Source of the DNA: DATECU01 sp035286745
Lineage (GTDB): Bacteria > Acidobacteriota > Vicinamibacteria > Fen-336
Assembly: GCA_035286745.1 (NCBI GenBank)
Contig: DATECU010000348.1
Coordinates: 1-9,688 of the forward strand
Reading direction: 5' to 3'
Length of the DNA stretch: 9,688 nucleotides
In this document: positions 1-5,705 of the stretch, in pieces
Numbering within the stretch: the stretch's first letter is position 1
How the letters are laid out: each line of letters starts with the position of its first letter
The notes under the pieces: model-generated
What the model saw: only the letters and a program-made list of their open reading frames with translations
Told to the model about the DNA's origin: nothing
Databases searched by the model: none
Translations under genes and position numbers: made by a program

Positions 1-735
1 GGCTGGTTCGCTCGGGGGCGGGGCCTTCGTGGACCGCTCGATTCGGATCTCGACCCGGGCCTGGCTCTTGTGCACCGGCAGGAAGCGGATGGTCACCTCA
101 TAGCGGGTCACCGCATCGATGCTCCCGGCCACGAAGGCCCAGGTTCGGAGGGCGGCGGTGGCCGATTCGAACCAAGGCCAATCCCCCTTCTCGATGTCGA
201 TGGCCACCACCTGCCCGCTGGGCTCCACCGCCAGGGTGGCCATCACCGTCGAGCCGTCCTTGTCGGCGACGCCCGCCGGCCGATGGGGAGCCAAGCCCTC
301 ACGCAGCTCGGGAACCCCGGGCCCGCGGGTGACCTCGGGGAGTTTGAGAGCGAACGTGATGGGGACGGACAGGCGTACCGCAACCGGCTTGCCCTCGACT
401 CGGGTGATCTCGTACTCCCAGAGGCGGGCGGCGGCCAGGGCGGCCTCGTCGAAGGCGGGGAGGCTTCTCACCACCTCGGCCGACGCCACCTTGCCGTCGA
501 GGCCGATGACCAGGGACAGGATCACGATGCCCCGCTGGCCCTGGGCCTTGGCCTCCGGCGGGTACTCGGGGGCGACGAAGCGGGTTCGCTTGGGGGCCGG
601 GACCTCCACCCCGGCCAGCTTGGGCTCGTCCTCGCTCCACGCAGGACGAGCCGCCAGCAGCACGCCCTGAAATCCCAGGCAGCAGAAGAGCAGCCTGGGC
701 CAGAGCCCCCTCCGCAGCGCCTGGGTGTTGGACAC
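1..735 (-). CDS. Secreted protein with two TonB C-terminal-like repeats, 3' end cut off by the window edge
   Basis: The frame is open from a GTG at 735 to the left edge (245 codons visible, no stop). The GTG is chosen because AGAGGAG lies 8 nt upstream, overlapping the stop of the preceding EF-G gene; the gap between the two genes is 5 nt, so translational coupling is likely. Residues 8-33 (basic start RRGLWPR, then a hydrophobic stretch ending near ARPAWS) look like a signal peptide. Residues about 48-130 match the TonB C-terminal fold: APEYPPEAKAQGQRG, a V-x-L-D-G-KV strand, S-LPAFDEAAL, W-EYE, then PITFAL. Residues about 150-220 repeat the pattern more loosely (GSTVMATLAV, G-QVVAID, ALRTWAF, YEVTIRFL). 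TonB-C domains bind outer-membrane transporters or peptidoglycan, but this protein lacks the usual N-terminal proline-rich membrane anchor, so energy transduction is not shown. A periplasmic TonB-family protein of unknown role is the safest reading. Confidence 0.82.
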   Translation of the reverse strand, partial: MSNTQALRRGLWPRLLFCCLGFQGVLLAARPAWSEDEPKLAGVEVPAPKRTRFVAPEYPPEAKAQGQRGIVILSLVIGLDGKVASAEVVRSLPAFDEAALAAARLWEYEITRVEGKPVAVRLSVPITFALKLPEVTRGPGVPELREGLAPHRPAGVADKDGSTVMATLAVEPSGQVVAIDIEKGDWPWFESATAALRTWAFVAGSIDAVTRYEVTIRFLPVHKSQARVEIRIERSTKAPPPSEPA

Positions 736-740
736 GGTCC

Positions 741-2843
741 CTACTCCTCTTCTTTGACCTCGCCCGCACGCTCCGCCTTGGCGGCGGCAATGATCTTCTC
801 CTGGATGTGGGACGGCACCTCGTCGTAGTGGGACATTTCCATGTGATAGGAGCCGCGGCCGCCGGTCATCGAGGTGAGTTCGGCATCATAGCTGAGCATC
901 TCGGACATGGGGACCTCGGCCTTGATGACCTGCAGGCTGCCCTTGGGTTCCATGCCCTGCGGGCGGCCCCGGCGGCTGGAGAGGTCTCCCATCACCGCTC
1001 CCGCGTACTCCTCTGGCACCGCGATGTCCACCTTCATGACCGGCTCCAGCAGGGTGGGCCGGCACTTGGCGACCGCGTCCTTGAAGCCTAACGAACCGGC
1101 GATCTTGAACGCCATCTCGGACGAATCCACGTCGTGGTACTGGCCGTCAAAGAGCTCGACCTGGAAGTCGACCATGGGGTAGCCGGCCACGAAGCCCTTG
1201 ACTCGGGCCTCCTGGATGCCCTTTTCCACGGCCGGGATGTAGTTCTTGGGGATGGAACCGCCGAAGATGTCGTCCACGAACTGGAAATCGGCGCCGCGCA
1301 CCAGCGGCTTCATGCGGATCTTGCAGTCCGCGAACTGTCCGTGGCCGCCCGTCTGCTTCTTGTGGCGGCCGTGCCCTTCCGCGGCGGCCTTGATCGTCTC
1401 CCGATAGGGGATCTTGGGTTTCTTGAGGTTGACCTCGACCTTGTAGCGCTTCTTCAGCCGCGCCACCACCACCTCGATGTGAAGCTGGCCCATGCCCGAG
1501 AGCAGCATCTCGTGCGTCTGGGCCTCGCGCGACAGCTTCAGGACCTGGTCCTCCTCCATCAGCCGATGGAGTGCATGCGAGATCTTGTCGTCGTCGCCGC
1601 GGGTCTTGGGTTCGATGGCGAAGGTGGTGGCGGGTTCGCCGTGGACTAGCGGCGGGTAGACGATGGGCTGAGCCTTGTCCGAGAGGGTTTCCCCGGTCTG
1701 GGTCTCCTTGAGCTTGGCCACCGCGCCCAGGTCGCCCGCCTGGATCTCGGCGATCGGCGTCTGGCTCTTGCCCTGGAGCAGCTCCAGGGTCCCCACTCGC
1801 TCGGCGCTGTCCCGATTGGCGTTATACACGGTGCTGTCGGCCTTGAGGGTGCCCGAGTAGACGCGGAAGATGCTGATGCGCCCGGCGTGGGGATCGGCCA
1901 GGGTCTTGAAGACGAAGGCCGAGAGGGGGGCGTCGGCTGCCGGCGCCCGCGAGGTTTCCGTCTGCCGCACCGGATCCTGGCCCTTGACCTCGCCGCGGTC
2001 GGCGGGCGACGGCGCGAGATCCACGAGCGCGTCCAGAATCGGGTGAACGCCGACATTGCGCTGGGAGGAGGCGGGGAACACTGGGAACAGCTTGCCGGCC
2101 ACCACTGCTTTGCGGAGGCCGGCCAGGAAGCTCTCCTGGGAGAGGCTGCCGGTTTCGAAGAACTGCTCCATCAGCTTCTCGTCGGTCTCGGCCACCATCT
2201 CCACCAGCTTGTCCCGCCAGGTCCGGGCTGCCTCACGAACCTCGGCCGGGATCTCGACCGCCTGGTACTTGCCGCTCTGATCGTCGGCGTAGACGTCGGC
2301 TCGCTCGGTCAGGATGTCGGCCACCCCCACAAAGCCCTTCTCCTCGCCCAGTGGGATGGCCACCGGGACCACCGCCCGGCCGAAGGCCTTTTGCAGCGAC
2401 TCCAGCGTGCGCAGGAAAGAGGCGCGTTCCCGGTCTTCCCGGTTCACCACGATGAGCCGAGCCGCCCCGAACTCCTCGGCGAAGCTCCAGGCCTTCTCGG
2501 TCTGAACCTCGACACCGGCCACCGCGTCCACCACCACCAGGGCCGTCTCGGCAACGCGCAAGGCGGATCGGGCCTCGGCCAGGAAGTTGGCGTAGCCGGG
2601 CGCATCCAGGAGATTGAGCTTGACCTTCTTCCACTCACCGTAGGCGAGGGCGGTCTGCAGGCTGATCTTGCGTTCGATCTCGTCGGGATCGAAGTCGGTG
2701 ACCGTGGTGCCGTCATCGACTCGGCCCAGGCGGTTGACCGCGCCCATGTCGAAGAGCATGGCGGAGACCAGCGAGGTCTTGCCACAGCCGCCATGCCCGA
2801 CCACGGCGATGTTGCGGATGCTCGGAGCGTCGTAGACCTTCAT
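741..2843 (-). CDS. fusA2: Elongation factor G paralogue (EF-G2 type translational GTPase)
   Basis: A complete 700-residue EF-G-like GTPase. The ATG at 2843 is preferred over an in-frame TTG at 2882 because AAGGGGGTG sits just upstream and the protein then begins with MKVYDAPSIRNIAVVGHGG. Domain I shows a P-loop GHGGCGKT (16-23), a switch I threonine cluster (TTVTD, 46-50), DAPGY (80-84) and NRED (134-137). Domain II lies at about 306-400, domain III at about 405-475 (SGMGQLHIEV, 449-458), domain IV begins at YRETI (480-484) and carries the tip-loop region GQYHDVDSSEMAFK (567-580), and domain V holds EPVMKVDIAVPEEYAG (600-615) and LSSRRGRPQGME. The order and length are those of full EF-G. Canonical EF-G has DTPGH and NKxD; the Tyr at 84 and Arg at 135 mark it as the EF-G2 subfamily (Thermus EF-G-2 also has DAPGY, from memory). 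The cellular role of EF-G2 is poorly settled; a ribosome-associated, specialised function alongside a normal EF-G elsewhere is inferred. It probably shares an mRNA with the TonB-like gene downstream. Confidence 0.95.
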   Translation of the reverse strand: MKVYDAPSIRNIAVVGHGGCGKTSLVSAMLFDMGAVNRLGRVDDGTTVTDFDPDEIERKISLQTALAYGEWKKVKLNLLDAPGYANFLAEARSALRVAETALVVVDAVAGVEVQTEKAWSFAEEFGAARLIVVNREDRERASFLRTLESLQKAFGRAVVPVAIPLGEEKGFVGVADILTERADVYADDQSGKYQAVEIPAEVREAARTWRDKLVEMVAETDEKLMEQFFETGSLSQESFLAGLRKAVVAGKLFPVFPASSQRNVGVHPILDALVDLAPSPADRGEVKGQDPVRQTETSRAPAADAPLSAFVFKTLADPHAGRISIFRVYSGTLKADSTVYNANRDSAERVGTLELLQGKSQTPIAEIQAGDLGAVAKLKETQTGETLSDKAQPIVYPPLVHGEPATTFAIEPKTRGDDDKISHALHRLMEEDQVLKLSREAQTHEMLLSGMGQLHIEVVVARLKKRYKVEVNLKKPKIPYRETIKAAAEGHGRHKKQTGGHGQFADCKIRMKPLVRGADFQFVDDIFGGSIPKNYIPAVEKGIQEARVKGFVAGYPMVDFQVELFDGQYHDVDSSEMAFKIAGSLGFKDAVAKCRPTLLEPVMKVDIAVPEEYAGAVMGDLSSRRGRPQGMEPKGSLQVIKAEVPMSEMLSYDAELTSMTGGRGSYHMEMSHYDEVPSHIQEKIIAAAKAERAGEVKEEE

Positions 2844-2899
2844 GCCACCCCCTTGATGGAGACGGGCGGACCGGGGCTGCAACCGGCCCCCGGCCGCGG

Positions 2900-2905
2900 A
2901 TCATA
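2900..2905 (-). promoter_or_regulatory. Candidate promoter -10 for the EF-G2 gene
   Basis: Reading the minus strand, TATGAT (5 of 6 to the consensus) is preceded by TGA, giving an extended -10 (TGn-TATGAT). No convincing -35 is seen. Transcription would start near 2893, leaving a leader of about 50 nt. That leader would open with an imperfect GC-rich hairpin (arms 2871-2877 and 2886-2893, one bulge) before the ribosome binding site AAGGGGGTG. This is a by-eye motif call. Confidence 0.45.
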
Positions 2906-2939
2906 TCACCGCGCTCCTGGGTCGCCGTGGCGCGGAGTC

Positions 2940-2945
2940 TATAAT
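2940..2945 (+). promoter_or_regulatory. Perfect TATAAT overlapping the start of the pilM-like gene
   Basis: A perfect consensus -10 hexamer in very GC-rich DNA, exactly where a promoter for the four-gene operon is expected. Its last two bases are the first two of the ATG at 2944. Seven bases separate it from the next in-frame ATG at 2953, so if it is a working -10 the mRNA would begin at or next to that ATG and have no leader. The -35 region is poor. The competing reading is that GGAG at 2934-2937 is a ribosome binding site for ATG 2944 and the hexamer is chance. Confidence 0.5.
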
Positions 2946-3801
2946 GAACTCGATGCGCCCTCTGGCTTCACGGTTCCTGCTGGCCTTCGACGCCGGCTCG
3001 GTGTCGGGTGCCGAGGTCACTCGGGGCCTGGGCAGGTCCCAGTTGCGCGGCTTCGCCTCGGCCCCCCTGGCCCCCGGCGCCCTGGTGCCTTCGCCTTTCG
3101 ATCGCAACCTGCTGCGGGCCGAGGAGGTGCGGGCCGCCCTGGACCGGGTGCTGCAGGGTCTGGGGGGCAAGGTCCGGCGCGCTTGCTTGCTGCTGCCCGA
3201 CGGGGTGGGCCGGCTGGCCCTGATCGATCACCCAGCTAACGCGTCAGCCGTCGAGTATGCCCGTTTCCGGCTGGTCCAGAGCTTGCCCTACCCCGCCACC
3301 GAGGCGGTCACCGACCTGTTGCCCCTGGGCCGCGGACGGTCGGCCGCGGCCGCCGTGCGCCGGAGCGTGGCCGCCGAGTACGAGGCCTTGGCCGCCAGCG
3401 CCGGTCTCACCACGGAACGGCTCGACCTCACACCCCTGGCCGCTCTGGAGGCGCTCCTGCGTCAGGCGGTGGGACCCGCCCGCACGGTCGATCTCATTCT
3501 GGGCGACGTCGCCTGCTGTCTGGCCGGTTACCACGGGGGCCGCCTGCGGGTGCTGCGGCAGCGCCGTCGCGACCTCGGACCTGGGGAAGAGGAACGGCTG
3601 CGCGACGAAGTCCAGCGCACCGCCGCTCTGGCGGGCAACGGCACCGAGCTGCGGTTGCGCGTGGTCGGCGCCGGCGGCCGCAGCCTGCGGACTTGGCTGC
3701 GGAGCGCAGGCATGGTTGCCGACGGCGGATGGCAGCTGCCCGGGAGTGCCCTGGCCCCGGAAGCCGGCGAGGCGGCCTGGCTGGGCGAGGCCCTGGCATG
3801 A
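2944..3801 (+). CDS. PilM-like actin-fold protein (type IV pilus / type II secretion platform)
   Basis: 285 residues from ATG 2944, or 282 from ATG 2953; the start is undecided (GGAG 6 nt before 2944 against TATAAT 7 nt before 2953). The N-terminus FLLAFDAGSVSGAEV (11-25) matches the first phosphate motif of PilM-type actin-fold ATPases (D-x-G-S). Residues 108-129, FRLVQSLPYPATEAVTDLLPLG, match the family's conserved 'F..R..LPY...E...D' stretch, and VDLILGDVACCLAGYHGGRL (182-201) sits where the second phosphate motif lies, although without the usual DxG. PilM is normally nearer 350 residues, so this is a short, diverged member. It has no membrane segment and should be cytoplasmic, bound to the N-terminal tail of the PilN-like partner encoded next. 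Its stop overlaps the next start by 4 nt (ATGA). The assignment rests on motif, order and neighbours together; a GspL cytoplasmic-domain relative is the alternative. Confidence 0.75.
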   Translation: MNSMRPLASRFLLAFDAGSVSGAEVTRGLGRSQLRGFASAPLAPGALVPSPFDRNLLRAEEVRAALDRVLQGLGGKVRRACLLLPDGVGRLALIDHPANASAVEYARFRLVQSLPYPATEAVTDLLPLGRGRSAAAAVRRSVAAEYEALAASAGLTTERLDLTPLAALEALLRQAVGPARTVDLILGDVACCLAGYHGGRLRVLRQRRRDLGPGEEERLRDEVQRTAALAGNGTELRLRVVGAGGRSLRTWLRSAGMVADGGWQLPGSALAPEAGEAAWLGEALA

Positions 3802-4316
3802 CCCGCGACTTCTCCAGCCGGCCCCCCGCGCGCGCCCGCTGGAGCGCCGGCGAGAGGGGCTTGGTGGCCGGTGCCGGCCTGGTGCTGGTTCTGGTCGGCG
3901 GGCTGGCCGTGTCCGCTTGGAGCGACCACCGTCACGCCTCGGAGCGGGTGCAGGCGGCTCGGCAAAGCCTGGCCGACTTGCGCTCGCGGACCCAGGGGGC
4001 CGAATCCCGCCGTGGGTCCGAGGACGCCGCGGTTTCCCGAGCCGTGCTCACCGCCGAAGCGCCCCCCGGCCGAGTCCTGGGGGCCCTGGCCGCCCTCCTC
4101 CCTGCCGACGTGCGCCTCGATGGCCTCACCCTCCAGTACGGCGAGCGGCTGGAGCTCGACCTCAGGGTGGCGGCCCGGAACGCCCAGGCCTACGACCTCT
4201 TCTTGGCCCGACTCGAGGCCTCGCCCCTGTTTGAGGGGGTGGAGCCGGGAGAGGAAGGCCGGGACGGGGAGGTTCGTACCACCGTGCGGGCGTCCTTCAA
4301 GCGGAGCACCTCGTGA
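3798..4316 (+). CDS. PilN-like inner-membrane protein
   Basis: 172 residues. The ATG overlaps the upstream stop as ATGA and continues into a canonical PilN-type layout: a short cytoplasmic tail with DFSSRPPARARW (4-15), resembling the N-L-x-x-R-P-F tail of many PilN proteins that docks on PilM; one membrane helix (21-41); a heptad-like helix rich in Arg, Gln and Ala (about 43-70); and a periplasmic ferredoxin-like domain (about 91-168) containing VLGALAALLPADVRLDGLTL and YDLFLARLEASPLFEGVEP. In type IV pili PilN pairs with PilO in the periplasm and links to PilM in the cytoplasm. The C-terminus overlaps the next gene by 4 nt (GTGA), so the two are probably made in step. Confidence 0.8.
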   Translation: MTRDFSSRPPARARWSAGERGLVAGAGLVLVLVGGLAVSAWSDHRHASERVQAARQSLADLRSRTQGAESRRGSEDAAVSRAVLTAEAPPGRVLGALAALLPADVRLDGLTLQYGERLELDLRVAARNAQAYDLFLARLEASPLFEGVEPGEEGRDGEVRTTVRASFKRSTS

Positions 4317-4804
4317 AGGTGCGCCTCTTGGCCGCGGGCCTGCTCCTGGCGGCGGCTGCGCTCTGGACCTTCTGGGGCCGCCCCTTGCGCCAGGAAACCC
4401 TGAGCCTGGGCGACGAGTACCGCCGCCTTCGTGACCAGCGCCGGCAGATGGAGTCGGGCGCGGGCCATGATCGTACCGGAGCTGCGCGGCGGCGAGCCCT
4501 TTCCAGTCTGGCCTCGAACCGGGGCGAAACCTTGCCGACCGCCAGGCGGTCCGCCCTCGAGGTTCTAGCCAAGGCCGAGCTGGGCGAGGTCAAGATCGGG
4601 GTGAAGAGGGCCAAGCTGGGGTCAGTCACCGGGGCGGCCCAGGTGCGCATCCAGGGCTCCGGCTCGTTCGCCCAAGTCGTGAAGCTGGCCGGCCAACTGA
4701 CGCAACCACCAACCGGGTTTCTGCTCGAGCAGGTGAGCTTCACCCCCCGGGGCGAGCGGGTGGAGGTCGCGATCGAGGCCTGGGGATTGGGGGGCAATCC
4801 GTGA
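4313..4804 (+). CDS. PilO / GspM-like inner-membrane protein
   Basis: 163 residues, starting at a GTG that overlaps the previous stop (GTGA). It has a membrane helix (4-21) right at the N-terminus, a basic, charged helical stretch (about 27-65, EYRRLRDQRRQ), and a C-terminal alpha/beta domain (about 75-158) with VRIQGSGSFAQVVKLAGQL and FLLEQVSFTPRGERVEVAIE. This is the PilO/GspM pattern: 'v.G.g....v..l..L......l.v..l.......' strands after a helix. Position between the PilN-like and PilP-like genes supports PilO. The cytoplasmic tail is nearly absent, as is common for GspM. Function would be a heterodimer with PilN in the periplasm. Confidence 0.75.
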   Translation: MKVRLLAAGLLLAAAALWTFWGRPLRQETLSLGDEYRRLRDQRRQMESGAGHDRTGAARRRALSSLASNRGETLPTARRSALEVLAKAELGEVKIGVKRAKLGSVTGAAQVRIQGSGSFAQVVKLAGQLTQPPTGFLLEQVSFTPRGERVEVAIEAWGLGGNP

Positions 4805-5274
4805 GGCGCTCGTTCCTCTGGGCGCTCTTGGGGGTAGCGGCGGCAGCGGTGGTGCTGCTGGGCCGACCCTCGGTTCACGGAGTCACTCCTCCCTCTCCGT
4901 CCCGGCACCCGCTCTCGCCGCCGGCGGCCGTGCCGGCGGGGCCTCTCGGCAGCGTCTCGTCCCCGGCGTCACTGCGCAACGTCTTTCAGTATCTGGATGA
5001 GCCGGCCGCCCCCGCGGCGTCGCTCTTGCCCCCGCTCGCCGCCAGCCCGCCTCCCGCCCTTCAGCCCTCGCCGTCGCCTGCGGTCCGTTTGGTGGGCCTG
5101 GTCCGGCGCGGCGATCGGCTGCGAGCCGCCCTGTGGATCGCCGGCGAGGTGGTGGTGCTGGCGGCCGGCGAAGAAGCCGAGGGCTACCACCTGTTGAGCG
5201 TGAGCGAGGACCAAGGCGTCCGGCTGCGCGCTCCCTCCGGCGAAGACCTCACGCTACCCCCGCCCGGGGAGTAG
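4801..5274 (+). CDS. PilP / GspC-like periplasmic connector
   Basis: 157 residues, GTG start overlapping the previous stop (GTGA). An N-terminal membrane anchor or signal (3-20, after MRRS) is followed by a Pro/Ser/Ala-rich linker (about 28-95) containing LRNVFQYLDEP (58-68), the 'R-N/D-x-F-x-Y' motif seen in PilP and GspC. The compact C-terminal domain (about 95-153) reads VRLVGLVRRGDRLRAALWIAGEVVVLAAGEEAEGY and ends in short beta strands, matching the PilP/GspC homology-region fold that contacts the secretin. PilP is normally a lipoprotein; no lipobox cysteine is present here and the protein contains none in its anchor, so a GspC-like membrane anchor is more likely. It is the last gene of the operon; no secretin follows. 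Confidence 0.75.
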   Translation: MRRSFLWALLGVAAAAVVLLGRPSVHGVTPPSPSRHPLSPPAAVPAGPLGSVSSPASLRNVFQYLDEPAAPAASLLPPLAASPPPALQPSPSPAVRLVGLVRRGDRLRAALWIAGEVVVLAAGEEAEGYHLLSVSEDQGVRLRAPSGEDLTLPPPGE

Positions 5275-5290
5275 CACCAAACGGAAAGCC

Positions 5291-5385
5291 GTCAGCACGC
5301 AGCCGTCAGCGCTCAGCAACGGCAGCAGCCACAGTACGAGCCGGTTTGCTCTCCACAGCCTCGGATACCATCCGTCGCTGACCGC
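5291..5385. repeat. Heptad-repeat palindromic element, degenerate copy
   Basis: Positions 5291-5325 read as five 7-base units with consensus NTCAGCN, the last being ACGGCAG; the second unit is degenerate. A 14-base arm at 5309-5322 pairs with 5372-5385 at 12 of 14 positions, with a loop of 49 nt. The 35-base arm is closely related to the one at 9551-9585: the final 21 bases differ at a single position. Both loops contain GCTCTCCA (here 5348-5355). It lies 16 nt after the PilP-like stop and between convergent genes, so it may act as a transcription end for the operon and for the small minus-strand gene. This region (5275-5411) shows no gene. Confidence 0.75.
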
Positions 5386-5411
5386 GCCCTTGTGGTTGAT
5401 GGCCGTTGGGG

Positions 5412-5525
5412 TCACGCCCGCCGGCCGAAGGTGAGGCCCAGGATCCCCGCCAGGGCGACCCGCGCTATCCCGAAGCCCATCGCTATCCCCGCCACCGCCG
5501 CTCCCAGCTCGACCAGCACCTGCAT
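5412..5525 (-). CDS. Small hydrophobic membrane protein, 37 residues
   Basis: ATG at 5525, stop TGA at 5412-5414. GGGAGG lies 5 nt before the ATG, one of the best ribosome binding sites in the window. The protein begins MQVLVELGAAVAGIAMGFG and continues IARVALAGILGLTFGRRA. Residues about 3-33 are almost entirely Ala, Gly, Val, Ile and Leu with one Arg at 22, and the end is RRA, consistent with one or two short membrane segments with a basic cytoplasmic tail. I do not recognise a family. Its third codon positions favour G and C, like the neighbours. It may be transcribed from the upstream HEXXH gene (180 nt gap) or from its own promoter; none is clear. The alternative is a chance open frame, but the strong binding site and composition argue against that. 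Confidence 0.6.
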   Translation of the reverse strand: MQVLVELGAAVAGIAMGFGIARVALAGILGLTFGRRA

Positions 5526-5581
5526 CGGAACCTCCCGCCCCTGGCCAGAGCAAGCTGGGTTCCAGCCCGCTCCGGACACTT

Positions 5582-5600
5582 GCCCTTATGGGTCAAGGGC
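5582..5600. other. Small perfect hairpin upstream of the 37-residue gene
   Basis: GCCCTT (5582-5587) pairs perfectly with AAGGGC (5595-5600) around a 7-nt loop. There is no T run on either side, so it is not a standard terminator. It lies about 57 nt upstream of the small gene's start on the minus strand and could be a leader structure. The wider stretch 5526-5705 holds no other gene that I can support. Confidence 0.35.
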
Positions 5601-5664
5601 TTGCGCAGCGGCGTCCAGGTCAGCGCGTGGCTCCGCTTCCACGGCCCGCGTCCCCGCACCCACG

Positions 5665-5689
5665 CCGGAGACCTGCCCGGCCTCTCCGG
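5665..5689 (-). terminator. Possible hairpin terminator after the HEXXH protein gene
   Basis: CCGGAGA (5665-5671) and TCTCCGG (5683-5689) form a perfect 7-bp stem with an 11-nt loop, 16 nt past the stop of the minus-strand gene. No U-rich tail follows on the minus strand, so it would be an imperfect or stabilising 3' structure rather than a classic terminator. Confidence 0.35.
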
Positions 5690-5705
5690 TGGTTCTCGTC
5701 CATAC

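Noticed and set aside
299..790. Minus-strand frame of 163 codons rich in Arg, Pro and Gly near the left end
   Set aside because: It is a shifted frame of the TonB-like gene; the true frame contains the TonB-C motifs and an ideal binding site before GTG 735.
1887..3239. Long plus-strand open frame (450 codons) across the EF-G2 gene
   Set aside because: It is antisense to a gene with clear conserved motifs, spans the intergenic promoter region and runs into the pilM-like gene in another frame; its composition (His, Gly, Leu, Gln-rich) is what GC-rich antisense frames give.
5254..5553. Minus-strand frame of 99 codons covering the same interval as the 37-residue gene
   Set aside because: It overlaps the end of the PilP-like gene and the palindromic repeat, has no binding site, and its composition looks random; the shorter frame with GGGAGG is the better gene.
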